From: Paralichthys olivaceus
Taxonomy: Eukaryota > Chordata > Actinopteri > Pleuronectiformes > Paralichthyidae
Direction: 5' to 3'
Assembly (NCBI RefSeq): GCF_024713975.1
Contig: NC_091094.1
Location: 25,940,501-26,004,500 of the forward strand
Length of the DNA stretch: 64,000 nt
The notes beneath the pieces are model-generated. The model saw only the letters and a list, made by a program, of their open reading frames with translations. It was not told the DNA's origin and made no database searches. Both the position numbers and the translations under genes were made by a program. Position 1 is the stretch's first letter; each line of letters begins with the position of its first letter. This document shows positions 27,301 through 40,000 of the stretch, piece by piece.

Positions 27301-29971
27301 CTGTTTTCAGAGGGCAGACGTGGACAGACTGCAGACCTACACCAGAGGCAATCGAGAAGCAGAGAAAAAGATTGAGATGCTGACGTAAGATCTAGTTGTT
27401 TGGTTTCTATATGACTATAAAACTCTCTGTGTCAAGATGTCCCTAAAAAGGTTTCATTGAGCTTCAGAGACTTAATCTTAACTGGCTTGTGATGCTCCAG
27501 TTCAGTTCAGTTCCATATTTTCCTTCAATGTGATATTTTGGAAACTTACAGTTGCTCGACAAAAGAAGCGAATTCAAACACCCCCCTGAACTGTCGGTGG
27601 ACACGTTTCACTCATAGATTAAACAAACAGTGTTTAGAAAGAATATTAGAATTAAGTAATATTGAAAATAATTAAGCTTGTTGCTGAAGGTAAGTTTCAT
27701 TATAGATTTATAATTCATTCTTTTCTTATTAACCCATGTTTATTAATAAATATGTTTGCAGTATCCCAAGAATTAAGACAGTGAATTGTACGTCCTCTAC
27801 ACTGACATATGTGTTTTGTCCTTGTTCAGCACCATCCCACCGGAGCAGCAGGCTGAGGCAGACGAGCTGGCGGCCACAGTGTCTGAACTACAGGCCACCA
27901 CCATGCATGAATGCCAGGAAGTTGTAAGTGATGATGAAACACAGTCAGAAAAAAACATAAATGAAGTTACATGAATAGAGCTGTTCTTCTCAGAATAAAG
28001 CCTGATGCCGTGTGAGCTGTTAAGTCAAAGTCAAATCAACTCGTCTCCTTTCAGAATGTGAAAAACGACTGCATCGCTGAGTGGAAAACCAAAATCGCAG
28101 AGAAGTCTCAGAAACTGGTATGTGACTGTGACTTAAATATTAAAGAATTCACAATATGAAGTCATTCTTTGGGGTGGCGTCCCAAACCTCCTCAGAGAGA
28201 TAGCTAACAAATACCAACATACAGTTAGAGCCAAGGCCTCCTATTAAAGAGGTGTGTGTCTGTGTGTGAGACAGGCCCAGATGAAAGTGGACGTCAGCAA
28301 CCTGAAAGAAGACATCAGCAAACTCAAGTCTCAGATCGTGGAGTCTCCTGAGGAGCTGAAGACTCAGATGGAGAGGATGAGGGAGAACGTCAAAAACATC
28401 AAGAACTCCATTGTAAGTGAGAGAGAAACCTGGGAGATCAGTGTGGGTTTGAGGTCAGACTCACATGTGATGAGTGATGAGAGTTTGATGTTCTGACTTC
28501 AGACAGAAACAGATGAGCGAGTGGTGGAGCTGCAGAACATGGTGCAGAGTGTGACTCACACGGAGGCGGAGATCCAGCAGATGTACAACCTGCTGCAGGA
28601 CCTGGAGAGCAGCATGAACAACGCCAAGCAGAGACAGGAGATGGTATGTGTACAAGAGTTCTGTATTCATATTCAATTAGCAAAAAAACACTTGATGAGT
28701 AATTATATCAGCATCAGCAAATACATTATGGAGGAAAAATGTCACTTATAACCTGTTGAAGAATCAAAATTAACAAATAAGTCTGTTAAAGCAAACAATG
28801 TTAACATTTTCAGTAGACTCACAGTGTTGCAGCCAAATCCAATACTTAATAATAATAATAATAAAGAAAATAATAATGAAGTCAATGGTGATCGATTCGT
28901 CAAATGTAAAAAAACAACAGAAAAAAAACCATACACACACACACACAAGCTGTCACCCAAGGGTACACGTGGGGTGTGCAGTAGCATCGCTACTTCTGGT
29001 AGAAGACATTTAGGCTAAAAACATGAAGTGAATGATGGTGAGTCAGCTGATGTCAGATGGTAGTGATGATGATTATGATGCAGCTCACAGCTGGTTTCAG
29101 CCAACAACTTGCTCAAGCAGATGTTTACATTTGGCCGTACCATACATGACTTGCAAAGACAGTCATTTCTCCCTGTATCAAACTTTTGAGTGTTTCCATC
29201 AGCTCCTTCACTAATTCTCAGGAGTTTCAGCTTCTTAGCTCTCAGCTCACCACACTCCATTGAAGAGTTAACTTTAGCTAAAGCATTTGTCCTCGTAATG
29301 TATCCAGTGTGAAGCATGTTCCCATTTGTCGTGATTCTGTCTTGCATCTGTGCTTGTGCAGTACCAGGAGCTGACTGCTCAGTATGAGAAGAAGCAGAAG
29401 GAGCTGAAGAACCTGTGTGTGGAGGAGGCCCAGCTGAAGAGAGCTCAGAGCATGAAGCTGGACAAGGAGTCCAAACAGAACATCCGGAGACAGATGAAGA
29501 AAGAGATGAAGGAGCAGCACGTTCAAGACATTCTGGGGTATGAAACTCACTCTTGACACAATAGTCAGTAAAAAATCGAATTTCGGAACCTTGCTCTGTA
29601 AAATAAAGTCTTTAAAACCTAAACTTACCTGTTCACCAGGCAGTGTAACCAAATCCATCAGAAGCGTGAGGAGATGGCCGACAAAATCCAAGAGATCACC
29701 AGAGAGACGCTGCAGCTGAAGACCAAGATCCAGAGTCTGAGAGACGTGTGCAGCAAAGAGACGGAGAAAGCTCAGGTACACTCAGGACGACAGTTTACCT
29801 CACTGTTTATCTTTTCTTCCTGTCGTGGTCTGAGGCGAACATGTTTCTTTTCTCTCTGTCCAGGCTCTGTATGACGCCGTGTCCACGTCAATGGATGATT
29901 TACACAAAAGAATCGAGATGCACGTCGTGGACCTGAAACATGATTTCGTCAAGATTTCTGCAAACTTTTAG
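24359..29971 (+). CDS. nuf2: Kinetochore protein NUF2 (Ndc80 complex)
   Basis: Partner of NDC80/HEC1 in the kinetochore-microtubule attachment complex. Exons: 24359-24481, 25966-26040, 26229-26305, 26594-26655, 26770-26867, 27311-27384, 27830-27923, 28055-28117, 28275-28412, 28503-28643, 29362-29537, 29640-29775, 29864-29971. Junctions are GT-AG and in phase; product 454 aa (human 464). Residues 1 to about 120 form the calponin-homology-like head ([55 protein letters not shown]). The rest is almost continuous coiled coil rich in K, E and Q ([53 protein letters not shown]). The ATG is in good context (GCGACCATG). Intron 1 is enlarged by a minisatellite. Human NUF2 sits at 1q23, so the neighbourhood is not conserved with human. 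Confidence 0.95.
24543..25390. repeat. 26-bp minisatellite, 32 units, nuf2 intron 1
   Basis: A tandem array of exactly 32 complete 26-bp units (24543-25374) plus a 16-bp partial unit. Unit phase is kept without any indel. Units begin AGTGATCAGGTCACC or the variant AGTGATCTGCTCACC and end GCAGGAG. About three quarters carry AGGTCA. Variant units cluster in the right half, where the two forms alternate. Confidence 0.97.
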
Positions 29972-30324
29972 ATGTTTCACTTTTCATTCTCATTATTTGT
30001 ATTACTGTGTTACTACTTCTTTGTCATGCTTTTACTGTGCCGACATTTTGTTGCCTTTTTGACTATTACTATTTAAAATGTTAAAATAGAGTTTTTTACT
30101 AAACATAATCCCTTTCATCTTTTGCTTTCATTAGCTAATGAATTCCATGTATAATCTAAAACGTCTTATATCATAGATTTTGCAAGACACTCGACCTGTG
30201 TTGACTTTGTTGCACTAGTGTGGTCTTGGGTTTGTACATCTGAAGTATTGTACATATTATCAGTCATAACCAAACTTTCTTTTAAGGTTGTAACATTCAA
30301 AATGTTTCACATAAAAAACAAGAG

Positions 30325-30330
30325 AATAAA
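30325..30330 (+). terminator. nuf2 poly(A) signal (AATAAA)
   Basis: First canonical AATAAA after the nuf2 stop, about 355 bp downstream. Confidence 0.5.
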
Positions 30331-30437
30331 AACCCCAAAACCAAACTTGCTGGTTCTTCAATTGTGTTTGCAAAATCCTACTGTTTGTTAAGTGTTCGAT
30401 GGAAGAAAATATTGATACAATTGAGTTTTGAGATGTA

Positions 30438-30443
30438 TTTATT
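30438..30443 (-). terminator. cfap57 poly(A) signal (AATAAA)
   Basis: Minus-strand AATAAA about 610 bp after the cfap57 stop; no nearer canonical signal was noticed. Confidence 0.35.
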
Positions 30444-30464
30444 ATTAATGTTTTAAATAACAAT

Positions 30465-30528
<64 letters not shown>

Positions 30529-30532
30529 CACA
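30465..30532. repeat. (TA)n repeat with TATG interruptions
   Basis: A long alternating TA tract broken by TATG and TACA steps. It is near-palindromic, so strand-specific reading is ambiguous. Confidence 0.9.
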
Positions 30533-31052
30533 AATGTTTTAATTTATATGCTCTAAAATTTGATAGATTTCACTTCATCAACCCTTGGGGAAATCCCAGT
30601 GTCAAGGAGCTTACATACAATTTAATTTGGAATACATAAGTGTCAGGAAGATGAAGAGATTTCATATCAGTTTGAATTACTGTTAAAATGTAAATATCAA
30701 ATATGTTTCATATACTGAAATATCTTTACATTGTTACTGCCCTGGAAAAAATGGAACCATAGCTCTAAATCCATGACCATGTTAGCTGCAGCACAAATGA
30801 TCTGTTGAGCAGGAATGAAAGTGAATCAGAATAAATGTAATGTATTCACAGCACAATCCACAAACACAGAAGACAACACTTTATCTGATTTTGAATCGTG
30901 TTCAATTTATATCAAATGTTCAACCATAATTGTAATACAAATATCTTCAGCACGAACATTTTTTTTTTGAATAAGCTTGTAGGACTTTTCAAATCCTCAG
31001 TATTCATCAGTGAAGTTTCCTGCAGCTGGAGGACGTGGTTGAGGAAAGTCAG

Positions 31053-34000
31053 TTAACTGATGTCCTCATGTTTGGGTCCTTCCCCCGGGTTGGGATGTGA
31101 CCGCTTGTACAAGGTCAGCTGAGCTTTGTAATTTTTAACCTCAGTCCTCATCAGACTCAACTCCTTACGCAGTTCGTTGATTTCAGTAATCAGAGAAATA
31201 TTCCCCTGCAGGGACGACAATCACTGTTAGAAAATCATTCATCTAGCAAAACACTGCAACACCATGATTAGATCCTTTACTCTTACCATGCTATCGAGAG
31301 AAGATCTTTTAAACCTTAATAACCAACTGGAGGGATCATCTTTGCAGCGAAGAAGTTCTACCATCATTGCTCACCTTCAGGATTTTCTCTTTCTCCTCAG
31401 CAGATTTAGTCAGCCTCATCTTGAGACTGTTAATGGTCCTCTCCAGGTGATCAAGCTGGCGACAGAACACCCTCTGAACATCTTGGTCTACCCCGCTTTT
31501 CTCCACCTTGGAAACAACACAGGGTTTGCATATTCCCTGAAGGAGAAGAATTGTTCGTTCCATACCTGCACCCAGCCCTAGACGAGAACTGCTGCACCAA
31601 GTACTCACCCCTTCAGTTACGTAGCGGGCGTAGATCATCTGCACGCTCTCCTTCAGTTTCCTCGGCTCTTGGATGAAGCCAACACAGTCATGGAGGTCTG
31701 ACTTGAGCCGCTGCAGATGTATCTCCAGATCTTTCACCTGGACACAGAACAGATGTTAAACTGTTATTCCAAAAAAGTCTATTTTTCCATACAGGCATTC
31801 AAACAAAATTCACAGCCCTTGATTTGTGCATAAATGAAACATTAAAACATTAAAGCAAAGCTGGTGATTAAGGTTCCTCTAGAGTAACAGTCTGTTAATT
31901 ACAATATCTTCCGTACGTGTTACAGTGTCAATTTCATTCTTTAAAAAAAGTCTGAACAGGTAGAAGTGTTACAGTGTCAATTTCATTCTTTAAAAAAAGT
32001 CTGAACAGGTAGAAGTGTTACAGCAATAAATGATCCTTTCAATGATCAATGCTGTTTTTATACTTCCACCAGGGTGGTTTTGTTTTCACCCCATCCATTT
32101 GTTTGTTGGTTGGTTTGTTTGTCAGCAAGACTACACAAAAACAATAGATTTCCACGAAACATTTTCACTTATTTCCCAGGGAACAATTCATGGATCTTGA
32201 TGAAATGTTTAGGTAACTGATGCCATTGAGATGAGTGTGTAATTTGGTGCAGCTTGATTGAAGTTAGGGCGTCTGTCGGGCCATGGCAGAGGTCTGTGCT
32301 CTACTGAGTGACATCCTAAAAAAAAAATCATCAATCTGTTTTTTACAGTAGAGTAACACAGCAGTGTGTTTTATGACACGTCATTTTGGAGTCATAAGAT
32401 CCAATGACAGTGGCACACAGCAGCACAGTTATATTCAGTGTTATAGAGTAAACATGTAAATCCAACAACCATCAGAGTTTCAACATGAACATCTGCCTCA
32501 CATCTGCTTTTCGGAAAGGAGACAATCACTGCCCCATCAATCACTTCCAGGTCGATTAAAAACAAGTAATAAAGCTGAAGGGTTGCTGCAGTGTTAGGTC
32601 TGTGAGTGTGTGTCCTAACGTTCTGCATCTCCTTGTGCATCTCCTTGTCTCTGGTCCTCAGTTTGAGCCTCAGGTCAGAGACGGTGAGTTTCAGCTGAGT
32701 GTTGCTGCTGTCAGTTTGCACCAGCTCCTCCTGCAGCTGTGAGAGAGGAGAAACACCACATCACTGTCAACACTGCAGAGGTATTTCATATGGAACATGT
32801 ACCTGCTGCTACAGCTTGAACTTATCAGAGTCACAGCTGCTTTATTTCTTTTTTTGATTAAACTTGGTCCATCTCCAGATGGCTCGGCGTCCTTTCAGAC
32901 ACACACACTCACTCACACACACACACACGAGAACACTCACCTGACGGATCCTCTCCTTCTTCTCATTGATCTCGTCTTGTTGAGGCTCGGTCTGCTTCTT
33001 CAACTCGCTCAACTGGAAATCGAGAACAAACCTCAACTTCTCCAGTTCCTGGTTCTTCTTCTTCAAGCCGGAGATCGTCTTATCCTGCGTGAACATGAAC
33101 GCGTGGAGGGATTTCAGTGGAAGCAGCTATTTTTTTATCTCAGTTTGCTTGTTTTGTTCGATCACAAACGTCAGTGGCTGAAAACACGTCGTCCTCAGGA
33201 GAGTTTAAACAAGACCCGATATTTTATATACCATGAATGTTGAAGTTCTAAATGTACAGGTTTCTGATTTTCTTTGTTTTATATTTTGAGAAGAAGAATC
33301 CTCTTCAGTTTGAAGGTGAAAGGTTTCCTGCTTTAAGAACTACAGAACCAAACTGGCTTGTTTGTTTGTTTTCAAGCAAGATTACACAGAAATGACAGAT
33401 TACCTTGAAACCTGGTGAGATCATGGAGCATGGATCAGGAAAGAGTTTATTAAATATTGGAGTGATTTTCATTGATTTCCCAGATAATAATTTATTGTTG
33501 TTTATGAAAAATATCTGGCATATTTTGGGGACTGTTATTTATGAGTGTGTGAAATTTAATGCAGATCCAAAAATTAAATCCTGATCCAGAGAGATTAAAT
33601 GTGATGTCATAAGGGGTAAATTGGGCGTTGGTGGAGGTTAAATTAAACCTGTACATTCACATTCAAGGTATGAATGGTAAATTTAGAGTCCAGCAAGAAG
33701 ATATAGGTCTGTATAGGTTAGAAAATGAATTGACCCACTCATTAAATATTTCAGAAAATCAAATAATGTGCATATGAAACATAGGACCAAACCTACCAAC
33801 TTCAAACAAATTACTTTCAAAGAAAAAATGTCAAAAAAGAAGAGGTACAGGGTCAAAGTCAAGTCAAAACTTTTTCAAATCTTATTCAATGTGGTTGTCG
33901 GTGCTGTGAAAAGTGGTGAAGCCCTGATCTCAGCCACCTTGTCCTGGTTTGTCTTCTCATGTCCAGCGATCTGTCTCTTCAAGTCCTCGATGTCACTCTC

Positions 34001-37000
34001 CAGAGAGCGGATCAAACCCAGCAGCCGCTGCCGCTCCTGCTTCATCTTGTTAACGTCTGTGCCCCTGTCGTCAATCTGCTTCTGAAGACTGTGGAACTGA
34101 ACGAGAGGCAAACACACAGCAACAGATGACTTCAGATTATGTTCTATGTGCAAAACCCTGATGAACAAAAAACGCTTTGTCACCTTTTGAGCCATGATGC
34201 CAGTTTCTCCCTTCAGATTTGTGTTGGTCTCTTTTTCTGTGTGCAGCTTCTTCTCATACTTGATTTGGATGTCGTGGATCTTCCTCTCCTCCTCCTCCTC
34301 TACCTGCTTTATGATCTTTTTAAACTCACGGATCTGCTGCTCTGCTTCCTCCTGATACTGCAGACACATAAAAGCACGACAAGATCAAAGAGCCCTTAAC
34401 AAGATCTGACTCCACCAAAGCTCTCCCACTTCCTCCTTCTCCTCCTGACCTGAGCCAGGTGCTGAGTCTTCTCCTGCAGCTGGGCCTCGTATGACTGTGT
34501 CAGCTCCTCCACAGCTTGGATTTTATTCTCCTCTGCGGACTTCAGCTGCATTTCGAAGTCCTCCTGCATTCTCTGATACTGATGCTGAAGATCCTGGTAC
34601 CTCTCATGCTCCACGATCAGCTTCTGGCTGTAGGATGTCTCTGTGTATCACAGACAGACAGAATGAACCTTGTGGAAGGAAGGATAAGCTGTGTCTGGAT
34701 AGTGCTGACACTGATTCTTACCCAAATCCTCTAGTTGTCTGGAATGTTTCACTGTGACCTCTGCAGAACTCTCCTGGTGCTCACGCTCCTGCCTTCCCAT
34801 CTCTGTCTTCATGGCCTGTGTAGAATGAAGAGACAATAAACGCCTGAAGTCATTCTACAAGCAAAGGTGCTGATTCAATAGAGCCATCTAAAGAAGTCAT
34901 AAATACAAGGAAGGGTTGGTTCGTGACATGTTGACTTTGAAATAGACGGATTGATTTTACACAGACTGTGTTACATATATAATAGAGCTGTGTTCAGCAG
35001 ACCTGTTGTGCGGTTTGCAGAGATTCTATTTGCTGCACAAACTTGTCAGAAATGTCCTTCATCTTCTCGTTGTAGTTCATGTCCTTCAGGCGGAGCTGGT
35101 ACTCGTTCTCCATCTGCAGCTCCTCCAGACGCATCTTCAGCTCCAGCATGTTCTGCGTCTGCATCACAGAAGTGGACGATTGGGTCATTGTCACTGTGCA
35201 GTATAATCACATTAACATATGAATATTATCTGTTTCTCAGTCACATATGGAGCTGTTATCCTGTACAATGCAGTATATATTCACAAAACACACAAACACA
35301 CACACACACAAGATAATAATAATAATAATTTTAGAATGTGTAAACCAGCACATTATCCTACTGACAAATAACAATCATTTGGATGCTGACACTTTCAGGG
35401 ACTGTAGCTAGTATTGGCAAGTATTGGAGAATGTATTCCTACACAGACCTTTTCCTCCAGGTCTGACTTGGTGACAAGAATCTCTTCGGTGTGGACGATC
35501 TGCCTGTTGCTCTTCAGTCCTCGGCCCTCCTTATCAATGATCTTCCACATGGACAGACAGCCGTCTTCAGACGCTGTCAGCAGGAACTGATCATCGTAGG
35601 TGATCACCATCTGAGGAGTGGACTCTCCTTCTTAGTTATGTTGTGCTTGACATGACGGAGACATTGACATTTCTGGTCGCTCAAAACATCCCAGTGTTCC
35701 AATCAGGTTTAGTGGTGATGGATTTCGTCAGTTTAGAGTGTGTACACCACACAGTGTAACATCAGCATTTAGACCCACCTTGGTAACTGGGCCACAGTGA
35801 GCCTGGTACATGATCCAGTCCTTCTGGATGGGTAATGGGTATTTAATGGCCCTGATTGTTCCGCTGGCGGTCCCGGTGAAGACCACCCGACCAGAGTGAG
35901 ACACTGCGACGGCCGTGTGAGCTACCTCATCAGCAGGAATCTCCCTCAGCACCTGTGGAGCCAAGAGATTATCATCCTGCACATGTATAATAAAGACGTT
36001 ACTGTCAGATAACCGACCATTGAGTAATGAAATAAATATCTTGTTCATGACAGAACAACATTTAAGCAACTTTCAGGTTAATGTTTAGGTGTCACAGGCC
36101 CACATCTTTGATAGTTGAGTTATTTCTCAGTGCTCTCATCTGATGCAACAGTCAAAGTTAAACAGTAATAGTGCAAATTCTGTTTCATTCACTATAAAAT
36201 CGTCACTGCTGATGGGATGAACAGAAACTTTTCTAACTTCACTCTGCACCATAAAATGTTTATAAAAAGCTCTGCACACAACATCCAGAACACAAACAAT
36301 AAAAAGTGACAGTATATTGCAGAACTGTTTGAGGAGGACCCATGAACTCACGAAGTATCTCTGGAGCTTTAACACAGGACGGCCTATTCCAAACAGGTGG
36401 GTTTAGAACAGGCACTGCACTAGCACAGTAAATATATGAACCATGTATTCAACCAACTGCACTATTCCACTCACTATCATTTATGGAAACTCAGCGTGAG
36501 ACACATTGGTGTGCTGTTCCTACTTGACAATCTTGGATCTCCTTCAGCGTGAGGTCGGTTCCCACAGCCAGGAGGCTCTTACAGTCCGAGGAGAAGGCCA
36601 CATCTGTGTAGCTGCAGGACTTGAGGACGCTCTCTGACTCACGCTTGCCAGTTTGTGTGTTCCACTCATACACCGCACCATCCATCCCACATGACACCAG
36701 CCGGCCGTCGTCCAGGCTCCATTCGATGCCACGGATCTGACAAAAAAAAAATCAAAAGATGTCCAGTTGATGTCAAATATGACCATGAGTCCTCTGTGGA
36801 AAACATTCTCACGCCTGACTCACCTTCCCATTGTGACCCTTCAGATTGAGGATATTCTCAAAAGAGGTGTTGGAGTAGATGTGAATGACATTTCCATTGA
36901 CAGCTGCAAACATGTGGCCACCGTGGCTGAAAGCACACTGTGGAGTGGAGGGAGGAGGTGAGAGGGAGAGTCAGAGCTTCAGAGCACATTGTGTAGCTGA

Positions 37001-40000
37001 ACCGCTTTACACACACACCCCACCTCTCTGCAGCTGCGCACAGTGAACTCCTTGAAGGTGCGGATGTCATCGATAACCAGGTTCATGAGCCTGAGTTTGT
37101 CTGAAAAGCCCACCAGGATGAAGAGGCCAGTGGGGTGCAGAGCCACGCTGTACGCCTCCTCCTGGAACTCCTTGTACAGCTCCAACACTCTATAGACAAT
37201 TCACAGACAGCAGCCATGAAGCATGTCTTAACTCTGTCATACCGAGGGGCTGAGTCTGCTGTCACATTTATTTCAATTAGTTCTTTAAGTGAATATTTAC
37301 CTAACCATAACTTCTGAATGTCAGGAGACAGTTGAATTTAGCAAAAACTGAAATTACTTGTCCGCTGCTTTTCAGGATGTCCTGACAATATCTGATGGAA
37401 TTATAAGTACATGTATTTAATAACTACATTTCATTGACCAGTATCACTTTGAATAAAGGCATTGAATTGTATTTATTTAGAAGGGCCTTATCAAGTCTTG
37501 GATTTAATTTTGTGAAAGCTGAACAAACCATGATAAATATCACTGAACACAAGACTTTATGGGACATCCTGTTTTTATATAATCAGTGTTGGATTGTTGG
37601 GCCTCATCCACACAGTAATGTAAAATACAGTGACCCACAATGGAGAAATTGGATAAAAATTTGACACAGACACAATAACAAAGTACTTGGGTGTGATTTG
37701 TCTCTTTACTTTGTCTCGTAGTTCCAGATGCGGACAGAGCGGTCCAGAGAGCTGGTGGCTGCGAGGGGCTTCCGCAGGCAGACGGATAAACCAGTGATGG
37801 ACTTTGAGTGGAAGGACTGAGACAGGAACTCAAAATGTGCCTGGTCTTCCTAAAAGGACAGATTTAAAGAGTTGACAGTAGAAGAAATTGAAAGGGATGA
37901 AGAAACACAATGATATTAGGAAACAAGTCAGTTTACTAAAAGCAAAAGTTTTAAAACTACAGGAAGTGTAAAAAACAACTACAACTTTAATAAGTGAATT
38001 TTCTTTATGGTGATTGGCTGATAATGTGGTTAGAGGAGGTAAGAGTTGGTCATCATGATTGTGTAAGGGCTGCTGGGAGTAAAATGGCACTGCCCCCACA
38101 GCGTGGGTGTAATTTTTCAGGTACGGTTAGAAGATCAGATATGTTCCAGGAAGGCAACCCTACGTTTTCTGCTACGTTAGCACTCCTGCTGTTCCAATTC
38201 ACTCACTTTAGATGACTGTGGCTCAGAGAGCGGGTAGTCCACTAACCAGAGGGGTCAGTGGTTTGATCCCTGCTCCTCGAGTCTGCATTCATAAATGTCT
38301 TTGGGTGAGAAACAGAACTCCATGACTAGAGAAGCACCACAGAGAGCTATGGTGAAGCTCCATGTAAAGAGTGTCCATTTAACATTTTTATCAATGCAGC
38401 ACATGAGTGGTGATGCAGGAGGAGGGGACAGTGCTACCTTGTTGATGTCCACAGAGGACAGACCGACGCTGTAAAGCTGTCCTTGGTCCGTGCTGATGGC
38501 CAGGGTCTCCTCTGCTGGGCTGATGCACATGGTGTCAATCTCCTGATAGTCAGCTTGGGTCATCTCGTTGCTATGTGGGTCTGGGGGAATCTGACAGAGA
38601 AGCATACACACACACTATCACTTAGAGACATACACAAAACCTGCAGTGTCACTGTGCCCTCTGAGAATTCATCTTTACCTTTATCACCCTGCTCTTCCTG
38701 TAACTGTCCTCCTCTGTCTTTTCAAAAAGACAAACAGTGCCTGGACCCATGGAGCACACAAAGCCCTTGGAATAGGACAGGATGGCTGTGATGCGAGAAA
38801 CAGTCGAGGCTTCATCTACGTCAGTATCTCTGATCATCCTCGTCCCCACTTGCCTGCACAATTTGAATAAAATGTATCAGAGGCAGCTTCTATATTTCCC
38901 ATAACAGCTGGTCTGCAAAATTTCTTTTTTTCTGGTGCTCCAACCTCACAATTTGCTGGGGACTATATATGTAATGGGTATGGTTTTGAACCCAAATGCA
39001 GCACAACAAGCATGGACAGTTGGTAACAGTCTTTATTCTCAGCTCTTAGCAGATCAGGCGGCAGGCAATACAGTCCGGAGATAACTGCTGGAAAGTCTTG
39101 CATGAAGGCGTAGAACAATCTGACACTGACTGAGAGTGGAGCTGCTGAATATATACTGGGCTGATCGCAGGTGATGAGGAGCAGCTGTGATGGATTGTGA
39201 GAGGGTGTGGCTTGATGAAGATGATGATGAAGCAGAGGCGGAGTCCATGGAAAAGTACTAAGAGGTGGAAGGATGGGAGACTGACTGTGAAGTGGGAGGA
39301 TGGGTGACTGACTGTGACAATATACAGCAGTGTATTAATACTCATTTGGTGCTCTGGTAAGTAGTTGCAGCAGCAGGATGGTGTTAGTGGGACTGAGTCA
39401 AGATTAACTACATGTGTGATCATGGAAATGAAGACATGACATTGCAGCCAGTGCAACACAGATGCTCACTGTGTTTGTGTCCAATGACAAATAAGATACA
39501 CTTGTCAAGTTAATTTTTTCTCAAAAGTAATCCTTGTCTTCACAGACACAGCAGGTATCATCAGTTTTCTGTCCAATGGTCAGCAGCACAACACAGTGAT
39601 TGGCTGCTGTCAGATTGATTTAGAATGTAATTACAACTAAAATATACATAAAATGTATGGATTCTTGTTTATTACATATGTTTTAAACTTCAGAATTGAT
39701 AAATCACTCCAAGTCAAAAGGCTTGAGTCCATGAGAATAGTTAATGGTCTGTATTTACGTTGCTTTTTCTAGTCTTGACGACCACTGAAAGCATTTTTGT
39801 TATTCACCCATTCAAACACACATTGATATCACACATCACTCACACACAGTAGTTGTTAAGGGGCAATTTGGGGTGCAGTGTCTCGCTCAAGTACACTGCT
39901 GCTTGATTCCCTTGATTTCTGCTTGAACCACCAACCTTTTAGTTAGTGGACAACCTTCTCTGTCTCCTGAGTTGGCAATGAATGAATTACTGATACGTTA

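Larger units (their letters stand above)
29972..31052. other. nuf2/cfap57 tail-to-tail 3' region
   Basis: This region holds the two 3' UTRs. A plus-strand AATAAA at 30325-30330 suits nuf2. A minus-strand AATAAA at 30438-30443 suits cfap57. A long TA/TATATG repeat lies just beyond. No gene is supported here. Confidence 0.6.

Noticed and set aside
36136-36375. 79-residue minus-strand frame between cfap57 exons 9 and 10
   Set aside because: Exons 9 and 10 join in phase without it, and it lacks WD-repeat features.
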